From NCBI GenBank assembly GCA_038501195.1, contig JBBPUQ010000004.1, forward strand, positions 2,294,001 through 2,358,000: 64,000 bases of DNA. Direction: 5' to 3'. Below are positions 11,923 to 25,366 of the stretch, piece after piece (position 1 is the first letter of the stretch; every line of letters starts with the position of its first letter). This stretch comes from Nemania diffusa. Its lineage: Eukaryota > Ascomycota > Sordariomycetes > Xylariales > Xylariaceae. The notes below the pieces were generated by a model. It had not been told where the DNA came from. It did no database searches and saw only the letters and a program-made list of their open reading frames with translations. A program made the position numbers and the translations under genes.

Positions 11923-12784
11923 AATCCAGGGAACCTGCTCCATCAGCAATTCTGAACAATCAATGGTAGACTCGTTGAGGCTGATGTAAAAAGAATAGTC
12001 CGATTAGATTAGGTGATGGTTGGTTTAAGGGATGCAAACAGGAAACACTCGTTTATTGCTCATTAAAATCTAGTTTACTTTCTTACTAGCTCGCTCCAAA
12101 TTGTAAGCATGCAGGTACTAGCACGGCGATTATAGTCTGAGTCGCGATCTTCAACATTAGGCGATATATTAACCTTAATCTTAACCTTAACTCTTATATT
12201 CCTATTTTTGCAGTGTCCGCCATTGTATGTTGCTGATCGAAGCTCAATAAGTCACCGCGGTATGAGATCGGGTGGCAGGGTGTGTGCATTATATTATAAG
12301 TAGCCAAAGTTAAAATTTGCGCTTCCCATAGCAGAATTACCTTTTTTATTTCTAGGACAAGCACTCGCTACCGTTATTCGTCATTTGTTGGCGTTGAGTC
12401 AAATATTAAGCAAGATATCGTAGGGGTGTAAAGGGGCTTCTACGAGTGAGTTGTTCTTGATAGTTTTAATACTTTAAGTTATCTAGTTGTTTAATATTAA
12501 CAGAAATTCTTTTCTGATACCGAAATGTTTAGAGGGTAAACGCTGAGTTTGCTTTGTTTATTTTACCATTTGCAAGAGTTATGGGCGGTAGGTACTCTAG
12601 GACCCACCCAAACTGACCGCTTTGGATACCTACCTAGGTACCTAGGTATTCCACTCTCTCGACTCTGCTGAGGTTCTAATACTCAGAGCTTTTTCTTTCT
12701 TCTTCTATACAGCCACGAGTCTATTTATTAAGATTCGAAAATTTCCTACACCTTCTCTCACTTCAGGACATAGTGTGACTGGCC
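11923..12784. other. Intergenic stretch, no gene recognised
   Basis: No coding signal. A short tract of TTAACC-like hexamers (about 12170-12192) and one AGGTACCT palindrome flanked by ACCTAGGT (12631-12648) are the only structured elements. The right end is the promoter of the kinase gene. Confidence 0.35.
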
Positions 12785-14293
12785 ATGTTATGTCTTAAAA
12801 GAAGTACAAGATATTATCGGTTCTTATCTAGTCCTTACGTACAGCTTTTTCGGCTAAATTGTCGTCCATCCTCTAGAGAGCCCGGTAGTTGCTTTATGTC
12901 GACCACCGCAATGTCGTCCAAGGAACTGATCGAATATAATTATATCAGTGGGGTAGAGCGGTTGGAAATGTACGAGCCTGGTGGTTACCATCCCGTCATG
13001 GTTGACGATGTGCTGCATGAGCGATATCGCGTTATGGACAAACTGGGATTCGGAGGTTACTCCACCATCTGGCTCGCTCGGGACAATCAACTGCAACGAT
13101 ATGTTGCCATCAAAGTGAACATCTCCAGCTCTCCGCTCCGTGATCCTCAACGCGAGACCAATGTTTTACGTGCCCTACTTCATTCAAGATCAACAATTGC
13201 ACAAAACGCCACTACAGCTGCTGGTGGACGCGACGGTATACCAAAGATTTTAGATGAGTTTAATATTGAAGGGCCTAACGGAACTCACGCATGCTACGCA
13301 GTAGCTCCTGCACAAGGCAACCTTCAAGAAGCATCTTTTAGTCGCATTTTCCCCCTTCAAGTTGCTCGGGCGTTGGCTGCAAAACTAGCCATCGCCGTCT
13401 CATTTATCCATTCACAGGGGTTTGTCCATGGAGGTTTGTTCAACCACCCACTCTATTGTCAATTATCAATCTAAAATGTATTTGTAGACATACATCTTCG
13501 GAATGTATTGGTCGGGCTTCTATCCACCACCTTTGACGAACTCTCAATGGACCAGTTTAAAGAGAGATTTGGTGAGCCAGAGACGATACCTATTAGCCGC
13601 ATTGACGGGAAACCTCTACCGCCTAATGTCCCAACACAAGCTGTAGTACCATTATATCTCGGCAAAAAGGCTCAAGAGTTCACCCTGGCTGACACCAACA
13701 GCCTTACTCTCTGCGACTTTGGCGAGGCGTTTTCTCCCGCCGTGGAGCAGCGCCTAGGGAGGGATTGCCACACCCCTATCTCAAAGAGAGCTCCAGAAGC
13801 TCTTTTACAGCCCAATTCGCCGTTATCATATTCTTCCGACATATGGTGCTTGGGAATTGCCATTTGGGAAATCGTAGGTATGAGGCCATTATTTAGCGAC
13901 TCTGAGCCACAAGATGAAATTGTGGCCCAGCAAATTGACGTTCTCGGGCTTCAAAATTTCCCTCTGAACTGGCGGGAACAATGGGAGCAACAGAGCAGTG
14001 GAAATTTGGACGTTGATCAATCAATGTCTCGCCAGCCAATAGGTGATAGGGAGGTATGGCCTCCCCTTGAAGAAGCCTTCGAAGAATGTGTGCAAAAGTT
14101 CAGAAAGAAGCGAGAGACAGCTGGGGCTTTCGGTGAGGAGGAGACGCGGGCGTTTCTTGACTTGATGCGAGGTATGCTCTCGTTTCGGCCTGAGGAACGA
14201 TTGACGATCGACGAGGTGCTTAAGTCTGAATGGATGGCTAAGTGGGCATTACCTCAGGGGCCAGCTTACGACATGATGCAAGCGGCCAACTGA
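12785..14293 (+). CDS. SRPK-like serine/threonine protein kinase
   Basis: Two exons, 12785-13433 and 13488-14293 (intron of 54 bp), give 484 residues. Splicing rebuilds the catalytic loop HGDIHLRNVL exactly across the junction (Asp217). Other landmarks are the Gly-rich loop KLGFGGYSTIW, VAIKVN with the ATP-binding Lys, LCDFGEAF (Asp293) and KRAPEALL, followed by SDIWCLGIAIWE. The loop has HGD in place of HRD, and an insert lies between the N- and C-lobes, as in the fungal SRPK-like family related to SR-protein kinases. Many members of this expanded family in filamentous fungi have unknown targets. The first about 50 residues may be a leader; internal ATGs at 12896 (MSTTAMSS) and 12911 are alternative starts. 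All catalytic residues are present, so it is likely an active kinase. Confidence 0.88.
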
Positions 14294-17200
14294 GCCTCGC
14301 CGAGTTATCGACTATCTCTACTAGGTCAAATATTATCTTTGACTCTAGTCCCGTAGAGGGCAAAGAGGCGGGATGAGTGCGAGCTTAGTCATGTTAATTA
14401 CACTTAGATTATTTAATAGATCTAAACGTGTATCCTTCTTCAAATGCGTTCTGCTACTAGGGGATGCAAGTGGCATTATATCTATTGGTACCTATCCCCT
14501 CTAGTGTAGTCTATATTTGAAATATGAAGTGATAAATTTAAATAATAATATAGTATGAGATTATTACTATGCTAGAATATTGATATATAACAACCCAAAG
14601 CTAGTCTACTTCTCATCCTAACTACCCCTTCCCACGGGCTTTCATCATGACGTTTCATATTTATAGTTTGTTCCTGTTGCACGCAGCCCGTTCGCAAGGA
14701 GCATTGCATTTTCTGATAGACTCAAATACTCTTAAGAATAGAAAATCATGTATAAGCCATTAAGAAGTTACTAGATATATATGAATGAGATTGGAGAGTT
14801 TCTCCTTCCTCGCTTGCTAATTTCCACCAATCTACAGGCAATGAAGATGGTAAGGCCTGTACGCAGTAGCTTGACCTCGTGTACAGACTTGAAATAGAAC
14901 CATGTGTATAAAGTCTTGTTGCGTAGGGGTAGGAGGAAGATTCTGATACAGTCTACTATTAAGTCGCTATTCATATTAAGTCCTCTATAGACTATACTTA
15001 CCGTTTTCAAGATTTAGGAAACTATTGATACGAGTTATGACTTCATGTTATGAATAACTGGTATGTTATTGACAGGCATTTCGGCGGGGACTAGCGTAGC
15101 GGAGGCAACGGGTGAGAGGATATGTACAGTAGGGGAAATGTCCAATTACATAATAAGTAGCACGGTTTGAGATGATAGACAGAATAAAATTGACAGCGAA
15201 ATTTGCTAGTCACATGAAGTGAAGACTGGCCTGTTATTTGCCAGTGTTGTTGTTCAAAGAGATTATGTACAACTAGACTATCTATGCGTAAGTAGGTACC
15301 TAGGTACCTCTTTAGCAGGTAACCCACCACAAAACATCTTTAGTTGGCGCTATTAGTGGCTGCTAGCTGTCGATCATATCGATCCACACGTACCTAGAGT
15401 TGTGTTTAGGATCGGAACATTAAAAAATATCATTGATTCTGCTTGTCTAACCTTTGCGCTCTGTGCCTCCATAGAGCTATATATATGACTAGACACACAG
15501 CAACAAGAGGAGGCACCTGATTCTAACTACATCAGTCTTTAGAATCTACGATTTCAAACTTAATAGTCCTGTGCTTTGGATAATGGCAATTCTACCGAGA
15601 CATGTACTTATCTAATATGAAAAAAGCAAACAAAAAGAAACAATTTACTCTGTACTAAAAGACTACTTAGAAAAGTGTAATTGTCTGTACACATCGGGAC
15701 GTTCCTGTCACAACACGTCACTACCGCAGGCAGCCGGTGTAGCGGATGCAGCGAACAGTGGTTGGCTAGATGCGAGTTGTTTGTTGTGTTACGAGAGGAA
15801 TAAAGCTTGTTTTGCTGAAACGTTTAGTATGACATGTACAGCGCATGTACAGAGGCTTACCTTACGCAGTAGGCAGATTGGTAGTAAAGAGAGGAGTGAT
15901 GTCAAGGCGGGGCAATTTTACAAGGTACCTACACGTAACAAGGCATTACCTGTTTCCTAATCTAGTGACATCAACCTATCCCCACTCAACTACCTAATGT
16001 AAGGCCTTCTTTAGGCAAGGGATTTATTAACATTTAGTTTCCAAGAAAAATGAATCGAGATAAGTTTTCTAGGCATCTTCATATTTGATACCTGTAGCAG
16101 GATAACAGCAAAAAGAGCAGAGGGAAATTTTGACATGTCACCAGTATACAATTAGCTTAGCTTCCGAAGAAGAAGAAATGGTAATATTCAGAACGCAAAT
16201 AGGCTAGTCTTAGACACTATCTAGACCACCTTATAGCTGCATTGATCAGCACAGCTACCTGCGCTAGACTAAAGTAGGTACATAAATAGGTAGCCTACTA
16301 CCACGCTGCCGTGGCGACGTCAACTGGAAAATACCTAGTGTAGGTACAGATCCAAGATCGATCAGCAATATTGGTTGACGGGGGTATGGACTAGCGACGC
16401 CTCTTCTGAGTAATTGGCCAATGAAATGGGCCGAAACCCCTAGCTAGCTACTTGATTTGGCAAACTCCCATCCATGGGGCCTCCTTCCAGCCTCCAACCT
16501 CCCTACCGGCATCTGATAGGTAGAGTGATCGGGATGTAACTGTCTCTCCTCAGGGCTCACCGACATTGGGCTCTGCTAGGACTTTACCAGGTACCTTAAG
16601 CATAGCGAAGAGGGATTACTACTGGCCAATAGAAACCCCAAAAAGATAGGTAAGGACCTAGCTGGAGCCGACGTGCAAATACAAATGAGTGGTGAACAAT
16701 CTACCTAAGGTACCCAAGGTAAGCTATGTGTACAGGATAAAGCACAATTTCTACTCCATACGGCGGCATCTTAGGCTTACCTATTATGCTCTACCATGCA
16801 TTGCAGGTATAAGCAGATCGCGTTTGCATGAAGTGGTTGGTTCTGTAAGGGTTAGAATTTGTTAGGTTGGGCTTGACATCTGCTGCTCTACCACGTCATC
16901 TCAGCTTGTTGTTATTCCTTGGGAGCTGGGTTAACCGGCTCGTAGAGACCTGCATATGTATAGTACCATCTAATTACATCCTTGCATCTATGGCCCACAA
17001 ATGTCCCGCCCCGGGGAGACCATTGGAGACTGCATGATTAGCACTGCATGAAATTCCCGACATTGCATCACAAGTTCCTGGGGCGGCCTCCTAAGTCTGT
17101 AGGTATCATGAGTAGGGGCGCGTCGCACTTAAGAAATATACCGTGCCATGTTGACTAGGACGAGGTTGGCTAACGGGGTTAGCGGAGAGATAGTGCTGTA

Positions 17201-18856
17201 GTCTAAAGCAGTGCCATCCCAACGCGCACTATTTATCTAAGCGATGTGGGGAAGGAAATAGAGCTAAGCTATAAAGTCATGTCTGAGTGAAGCTGAGAAA
17301 CCTGGATAACCGGAGGATAATTCACATCATGAACTTACATATCTTGTGAATGACTGATTGATTTCCTCTCTACACTAATTGAGTAACTAGGTAGATAGAT
17401 AGGCACATAAAGGCTAGGTAATTACGTATAGGACCCATAGCTAAGATACTAGGATTGCTACATCCACTGTTAGGTACCTACTGTACATACCGTTGTCATT
17501 CTTGGAAGTACTTCAAAGAAAACTACCCAGCAGTATGACGAAACCTGCGTAGCACAACGCTAGAAGCTCTACACATACTATCGTAGAATATTTAACCCAC
17601 GGCAGTTCCCTCTCATGCTATGTCAATTCTGAACTCATCCACCTGTGCAGAATCAACCGTGAAGCAAAAACTGTTGTTGTACAGACCTGACAAGGTAAAT
17701 ATTGTTTATTCTCACCTCTCACTCTGCACAATATCCTTTCCCCCAATGCTCGGCGTCTTCAGAAATTCCCTTCTCCTTTAATCTGCTAGGCTCAATGTCT
17801 GATGGAAGCAGTAATATACACATTAAATCATTCCGTCCGCAGTATCTGAAGGTACGAAACAAAAATACACACCAGTACGCAAGTGCAAAAACAAATATCT
17901 AGCACCTCCTATCTTCTCAACTCTACACCCTTTCCTCTACACATCTACACATCAATCTCCCTACCTAGACATCTTCATCCAACCAGTTTGGCATTATCAC
18001 AGTCACGGGAACACGGTATCGGGCCTTCTCCTGGTATTCACTTTATACAGCCGGTTTGGTTTAAATGATCCTTCCCACCTTCCGTGCTCTCAACATCAAA
18101 CTATCTGAGACATCCAAGTGGCTTTATGCTGTTGGGATACGTCGCCCCTTCCCTTCTTAGTTCGAGCCCCTCCCATATTACCTACCAGTGGTACCTTTTC
18201 TACCTCCCACGTCTTGAGCCAAGCTGTCGTTCCTACTAAACCAACCAAACCATTGCTCCTGTTCACTTATACCCATTTGTAGACTCCCCTGGGTCTTTCT
18301 CTCTATCACTCTTGAGATACAAAATCTCTCCTCAGCAGCCCTGCCTGCTAGCCAACACACCTATCCCTTCCTTTCGGCCTATTATTGTTGCCTGAGTAAG
18401 TGCATACCGCATCCTGAGATGGGTTGTCACTGGCCCGTTGTGTCTTCGAGTGCGATTCATGTAAATCGCGTATTATGCACCTTCCTCTGTACCTGCAATT
18501 CCCACCTGCTACTTGATTCACCAAATACTTCGCACTTTCCCTCTCCCTCGTGATTTCTGGTGTGTCAACAAACATGCCCGCACTTTTCCCTCCCCATCCC
18601 CATTCTTTCTCCTGTTCCCTTTACTCTTCTTCTCCCCTTCAACCCCATTCGTGCATCAGCAAATTCCAACCAACAACTGCATTGCCATCCTCTCCCAGCA
18701 TTACAGTCTTTCCCTTCAATCACGTTCACACTACTTCGTATTCAACTTTTTTTGCACGCTTTTTGAGCATCAGTTTTCTGGAACAGCAGATTCTTACCAT
18801 CCTTGACAGGCACTCAGATAAATCCGTCTACTCTTCTAGTTTCGACATCTCTCAAC
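14294..18856. other. Long intergenic region (4.6 kb), no gene recognised
   Basis: No open frame here has recognisable domains or a believable exon chain. The region is rich in TA/CTAG and in the AGGTACCT family of palindromes (15294, 15302, 15923, 16589 and 17472). From about 18540 to 18850 the plus strand becomes strongly C/T-rich, as often seen just before highly expressed fungal genes, and this likely forms the promoter and leader of the CFEM gene. Confidence 0.4.
15294..15309. repeat. Tandem pair of the self-complementary octamer AGGTACCT
   Basis: Two AGGTACCT units lie head to tail, so the tract TAGGTACC is repeated. Thirteen further single copies lie elsewhere between genes in this window. 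No function is known to me. Confidence 0.6.
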
Positions 18857-20039
18857 ATGAAGACTTCCGTCATTGTTGCTGCCATCTCGGCTGGTTTCAC
18901 GGCAGCCGAGCTGCTGCCTACGCCTCCCAACTTCCCTGCCTGTGGTGTAAGTTGTCTTTGTTATACATTGGTATCAAATCATTCTCTATGTAGCTAATCG
19001 TTTCCGACAGACGACCTGCCTGAACGGCGTGCTCGCCCAAGCCTCTGAGCTTGGTTGCGGCGGAGGAGGCTCCACATCGGATGCTGTTGATGGCGCGTGC
19101 CTCTGCAAGAACATCAATTTTTCCTATGGAATTATTGATTGCGCCAATGCGGTCTGTACCGACGGTGTAGCCCAGACAGTCATCCAGTACGGTGTCAACT
19201 GGTGTGCTGGTAAGCTAATCTAAACCCAAGCTACGCCTCACTACAATTATATTTCTAACGGAATTTACAGCGCAAGGTGTTATTGTCAGCGGTCTTAGTG
19301 CTACTCCTGTGAGTTTTTTCCAATACCATTGATTCATATATTGTCACACAGTTATAGCTAGAATGAAAGTTCAACAAGCAGGCTTCCAGACTATCATTCA
19401 TAAACAGTTGGAGGACACAACGAACGAGTAATAATGTGCTAACTTGATCCTTAGGATTCTTCGGCCGTCTCGTCCCCCACTATCACGGTTTCAGCTACTG
19501 CTACCGATGCTACTGCTACTACTGGAGCCGGTAGCTCTGACTCTACTACTGCCTCTGTTACTACATCAGAAATCATCTCAACTGTTACAAACAGTGACGG
19601 CTCTGTCGTCCCTACTACAGTTGGTACGACCACTCTGTCTAACGGTTCCGGTTCCAGCGAGACTTCAGGCACTGGTGTTCTGGTCCCTATCTCTACAACT
19701 GAAATCGTCTCCACCTTGACCAACAGCGATGGAACTGTGGTAACTACAACTCTCGCTACTAGTACTATATTCTCAACTTCTGGTGCTGAGAGCGGCTCAG
19801 CTACAGAGTCTGGGTCTGCCACTGAGAGCGGTTCTTCCTCTGAAGCTACCACTTTAACCACAGCATCGACTACAGCCACTAGCGCCTCAACTGACGCCAA
19901 TGGGTCTACCATTAGCGCTACTGCTAGCAGCACAGATGGCGCAGCTACCACGACCACCTCATCTGACAGCGGCTCTCGCCAGACTGCTGCACCCGTTGGG
20001 TTCTTTGCTGCTGCGGGATTGGCTGCTCTGATGCTATAA
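18857..20039 (+). CDS. CFEM-domain GPI-anchored cell-wall protein
   Basis: Exons: 18857-18946, 19011-19209, 19271-19308 and 19455-20039, giving 303 residues. It has a signal peptide (MKTSVIVAAISAGFTAAEL). The CFEM domain follows with eight cysteines in the expected order: PACG, TTC, LGCG, GACLC, DCANAVC and NWCA. Next comes a Ser/Thr-rich stalk of about 180 residues in which a unit like EIISTVTNSDGSVV is repeated as EIVSTLTNSDGTVV. The protein ends in a small hydrophobic tail (VGFFAAAGLAALML) typical of GPI-anchor addition. CFEM proteins sit on the wall or plasma membrane and act in haem or iron uptake, adhesion or host interaction. The AT-rich repeat block lies 560 bp downstream. The domain call is firm; the role is inferred. 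Confidence 0.93.
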
Positions 20040-20599
20040 GCGTCGATCTGATGCTTGTTCTGGTGGAGTTTGAGTTTTGTGGCAGGATTCAGTATTTCTC
20101 ACCTTAGATATGAGGGGACGGAGTCTCGGGGTCACATAATGCCAGTGGACTTATGCATGGACGACATGAAATGATGGGAAGACTCTAAATTCTTGCTCAA
20201 GGAGTTGCGGAGAAAAAAGGTTCCAGTTGTTTTCTTTATGATGTATAAATGACTTAAGGTCTACTGCCAGACCACTAATACCGTATCTGAGATACCCTTT
20301 CCTGGCCCGATAGTATCAGGAGTTGGGAGCTTGTTCTCAGTTTCGCTGCGGGCTCTAATCAACATCTAATCAACACACTTTTTGTCATGCATACCTTGGG
20401 GCACGATCACTGATCATTGGGGAAGATCAAGAAAGAACAATGTTCTGCGAATGAATATATTCATTTTCTTTCGCCATAAACCGTCGACAAGTGAGAACCC
20501 CTGGATTAGCTAACTGATCCCTATAGCATGTAGATTCCGCACGTCGTTGGCTGCGGGGTAGTTCGCCTATCATCGGCTAACTATTACCGTCTATGGAGA
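20040..20599. other. Downstream flank of the CFEM gene, no gene recognised
   Basis: Ordinary mixed-composition sequence between the CFEM stop codon and the left inverted repeat of the AT-rich block. The change in composition at about 20690 is abrupt. Confidence 0.4.
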
Positions 20600-20653
20600 G
20601 CCATTAGGACCACTAGTGACAAACGCACAAACACTTTAGCTTTTGGCTTTTGG
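20600..20653 (+). repeat. Left terminal inverted repeat of the AT-rich block
   Basis: Matches the right copy at 25367-25420 in inverse orientation with one G/A difference in 54 positions. It includes the palindrome CACTAGTG. The single difference is a transition of the type RIP would cause. Confidence 0.85.
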
Positions 20654-21885
20654 TTTTTGGCTATTTACCCTATATATTGTACCTAGAATCTCTTTGTATA
20701 AAGTAATTAATTAATTGAAATAAAAGTAATATATTTACTAAGTTTTAATTTTATTAAAATAATTATATAATTAATTATTAATTTAAAATATTATATAAAA
20801 ATATTTAATAATTATTTTAATATTTTTATTTATTTAAGTTTTATTAATAATTATTTATTTAAGCTTTATTAATAAATATATTTTTATTATATAAATAAAA
20901 AAAATATTATTTATTTAAGCAATTATAATTAAATTAATAACTAAACTATTAATTATATAATTAAATTAATAATTTAATATTTAAAACTTTTGCTTTATAA
21001 AAAAAAAAAAAAAAAATTGTTGTTATTATTGTTATTATTATTATTATTGTTGTTATTATTATTGTTATTATTAAATTTATTTTATATAAAATATTAAATA
21101 ATATAGTTTTATTATTTATAATTGTTATAATAATTACTAAAATAATTTATAAATTATATATATATAAAAAAAAGCTATATTAATTTATTAATTAAAATAT
21201 TTATTATATAATAATAACTAATATAAAAAAATTTTATAGCAACTTTTTTTAATTAAATTAAAAAAATATTAATATAATTTAATTTTATAAAATTAATTTA
21301 AATTATAATAATTAAATTTTATATAATAACAATATTTATATTAAATAAAATTAATATATTATATTAAAATATATTATAATAAAAAAAAGTAAAAAAGTTA
21401 TTTATAATAAATAAAATAATAATAATAAAAGCAAAAATAAAAATAAAAATACTATTTATATAAAAAAGTTAATAATTATTATATAATTAAAAAAAAGTTT
21501 ATATATATATATTATAATAATAATAATAGTAGTAATAATAATAGTAATGTTAATACTAATATTAATATTAATGCTAATATTAATATTAGTATTAATATTA
21601 AAAAAAATTTAAAAAAAAAAAAAAAATGTAATATTTATATAAAAATTAAAACTAATTAAATATATAAATCAATTTATAAATATAAATATATAAATATATT
21701 AATATATTAATATATTTTTTATATAAAAATTTATAATACTATTATATATATTTATTATATAATAGTGTTAAATGAGCTATATATATATAATAATATATAT
21801 AAGTTACATATAAATAAAATATAAAGCTAGTTATACTATGTTTATATTAATGATTAATTTTAAAAGAAGTTCTTTTATATAGCTG

Positions 21886-21910
21886 GAGATTTTATTGTAA
21901 ATAAAATCTC
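21886..21910. repeat. Perfect 11-bp-stem hairpin in the only GC-bearing island of the AT block
   Basis: GAGATTTTATT is followed by GTA and then AATAAAATCTC. It lies inside a segment of about 130 bp (21865-21995) that keeps G and C at near-normal levels while everything around it is A/T. A second inverted repeat, AAAAGAA and TTCTTTT, lies just to its left. Confidence 0.6.
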
Positions 21911-22389
21911 TGCTAGTGTACAAAGTGGGTACTTGCTCATGTGACTATATACCTGTTTATATAACTGTAGTATAAATATTACACTGTATAAACTATAATA
22001 TATAGTTGTAACTAATATTAATATTTTAACAAATAGATTTATATTTATATAGTATTAATATTTAATATAAAGCTTATATATATTATATTAAATATTATAT
22101 TTTAATTAAAAGCTATATATTAAATTATAATAATAAAATCTTTTTTTAGTTTTTTTTATATAATTATTTTTTTTTTTTTTTATACAATTATTTTTTTTTT
22201 TTATTTATATAATAAATCGTTTAAATAATAACTTTTATATTTATAAATATATTTTATTTTAACAATATTAAAAGTTATATATATAAAAATATTAAATTAA
22301 ACTTTTTTATTAATTTTAATTATTTTAATTATTTAACTTTTTAATTTATTATTATTAAAATTTTAAATAATAATAATAATAACAAATAA

Positions 22390-22550
22390 AATTTATTTTA
22401 AAACTTTTATATAAAAGTTAAATTTTAGATTTTATTTTAAAACTTTTATTTAAAAATTAAATTTTAGATTTTATTTTAAAACTTTTATATAAAAATTAAA
22501 TTTTAGATTTTATTTTAAAACTTTTATATAAAAGTTTAATTTTAAATTTT
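22390..22550. repeat. Tandem repeat, 39-bp unit, about four copies
   Basis: The guanine of the TTTTAGAT motif recurs at 22428, 22467 and 22506, fixing the period at 39 bp. The fourth unit has diverged. Each unit carries TTATTTTAAAACTTTTAT. It lies within the AT-rich block. Confidence 0.7.
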
Positions 22551-25366
22551 ATTTTAAATTATTTATTTTAGTTTTAATTTAAATATATATTTTTTTTTAA
22601 TTTATTTTATTATAAACTTTTTATATTTATATAAAATTAAAATTAATTTTAAAAATTATATAATTTTAATAATATTATAATATTAATATATTAATTATAT
22701 TTATAATAATATAAAAAAGTTATAAAAAAAGCTAAAAACTATTAAAAAAATTAAATAAAACTTTATATAAAAAATAAAAATTATATAAAAATTACTTTAA
22801 GTTTTTAATATTTATATTATTTTATAAAAAATATTATATTATTATAAAAAAAAAACTTCATTATATAAAAATATTATTAAATTATATTAATATTTATTTA
22901 ATAAATTTATTTATATATTTTATATAATAGTTTAAAAAAAAACAACTAGTTTTATAACTTTATATAAAAAAAAATCTAAATTTAATATTTTTAATATTTT
23001 AATTATATAAAATATTATATATAAATAACAATAAAAATTAATATTAAAAATATTTTTTTTTTATTTAAAAATAATAAAACTAATATTTTTAATTATATAA
23101 TAAAAAATTTAATTAAAAATAATAGCTTTTTTTATATATTAATAAATAAAAAAGCTTTTATTATAATATTTATTTTAATATAAAAAACTTATTTATTATA
23201 TAAATATTTTAATTTTAAATTAAAATTTAAAACTAAATTTAAATTTAAATATTTAAAATTATCTATTAATAAGTTTTTTAATAATTAATTATATAATAAA
23301 AATAAAATTTTTATTAAAAAAAAAGCAAATTTTTTTAAAATTTAAATAAAAAATTTCTATATAATTAAAAATTTAAATCTTTTTATTTAATTTTTTATTA
23401 ATATTATTAATTATATAAAACAAGCTTATAATATTTTTATATTAATTTTAAATTTAAAAAAGTTAAAAAATTTTAATTTAATTTTAAAATAAAAATTAAA
23501 TTTAAAAATTAATTATATAAAAAATTTAAAAGTTAATTATATAAAAAGTTTAATTTTTAAACTATATAAATTAAAAAAATTAATAAAAAATAAAACTTTT
23601 TAATAAAAAAAATAAATTATATAATAATTATTTAATTATTTATAGTTTTATAATTTTGTTATATATTAATAAAAAAATTTAATAAAATAAAATTTTTGTT
23701 TAAATTATTGTTTATTTTAAAAAAAAAAAAAAGATTTATTATAATATATTTAATTAAATAAATTAATAATTATATAAAAAAAAATATATATATATATATT
23801 TAATATATATATTTTTTAATATTATTAATTAAATATTTAATTAATAATAAAATTAACACTTTATTAAAATTTATATATTTTTATATATAAAAATAAAAAT
23901 TTATATAAATTTAAAAATAAAAATATTTATAATTTTTTTTTATATAAAAAATTTTATTAAATTTTAAAATTTTAAATTAAATATTATATTATATTTTTAT
24001 TTATTTAAAATAAAAATATTAATTTTAATATTTTTTAAAAAATTATTTATTATATAAAATAAAACTTTTATTTTAAAACTTTTAATTATTAAAATTTTTT
24101 AATTAATTTTAAACATTTTATAAATTTTTATAAACTTTTTAAAAATAATATATAATTATTTTATAATTATATAAAAGTTATAATTTTTATATAAATAATA
24201 AATTTATATATTATATATATTATAATAAAGTTTTAATAATTTTTTATTTTTATAAATTTAAAAATTATTAATTTATTATTATATAAAATTTAATAATTAA
24301 TTAAATTTATATAAAAACTTTATTATTAAAATTTTATTTTTTAATTTTATTTATTTATATTTTATAAATAATATAAAAATAAAAAGCTATTTTATTAATA
24401 ATATTATTTTATTTTATTTAAACTTTTATATAATATAATAAATTTATTTGTTTTAATAAAAAAACTTTAAATATTAATAAAAAAAATAGTTTTATTATTT
24501 ATATTAATTTAAATAAATAATAAAGTTATAATTGTTTTAAATATTATATAAAAAAACTATTTTAATATATTTATAATAATATAAATAATAAATTTAATAT
24601 AAATTTAAATAATTATATAAAAATACATATTAATATAAATATAAATTTAATAAATTAATAATTATATAAAAAAAAAAGCTATTATATAAATTTTTATTTT
24701 TATTTTTTAAAATTTTATATATTTATTAAATTTTTATATAAAGTTTTAATTAAAAATTATATATTTTTTATATTAATAAATAATTAATTAATTTTTTTAT
24801 TATATAAATTTTAATTAATAATTTTTATAATATTAATAAAACTAGTTTTTTTTAATAATAATATTAATTTATATTTATATAAATTTATAAAAATAATTTT
24901 TATTAAAATTTTATATTATAAAGTTTTTTTATATATATTATTTAAAAAATTTAATTATATATTATATAGTTTTGTTTTATTTTTTATTTAATTAATATTA
25001 TTATTTTATATTATTATTTAAATAAATATATTTAATTATATAAATAATAATAAAAATTTTAAATTTAATAAAATTATATTAAATAAATTAATTTTTTTAG
25101 TTTTATATAAAAAAAAAAAACTAAATTTTAAAAAAAATTATTTTAAATTAAAATTTAATTAATTAATTAACTAAGTTTTAAATTTAAATTTATTATTATA
25201 ATATATAAAAATATATATTAATAACTTTATTAAATAAATAATTTATAAATATTAAAAACAAAAGTTTTATTTTTATATAATTTAATAATTTAAATATAAT
25301 AGCTTTTGAAAATTAATTTTATTAATTATACAAAAAGATTTTAAATATAGCGTACAGAATAAATAA

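Noticed and set aside
14771..15330. Two 79-codon minus-strand open frames
   Set aside because: Low similarity to anything, no coding-like composition, and no joining splice sites.
18150..18175. B-box-like GTTCGAGCCCC suggesting a tRNA
   Set aside because: No A-box or acceptor pairing at the right distance.
19451..19957. 168-codon minus-strand open frame rich in Val and Ala
   Set aside because: It is the reverse shadow of the Ser/Thr-rich stalk of the CFEM protein; Thr and Ser codons read backwards give this composition.
20611..20618. CACTAGTG start suggesting a CACTA-type transposon
   Set aside because: The inverted repeat extends 11 bp further outwards to GCCATTAGG, and the bases next to CACTAG do not form a 3-bp direct duplication.
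20700..25350. Centromere or mitochondrial DNA insert as explanation of the AT block
   Set aside because: It is far too short for the AT-rich regional centromeres known in filamentous fungi, has inverted repeats at both ends, and contains no readable mitochondrial gene.
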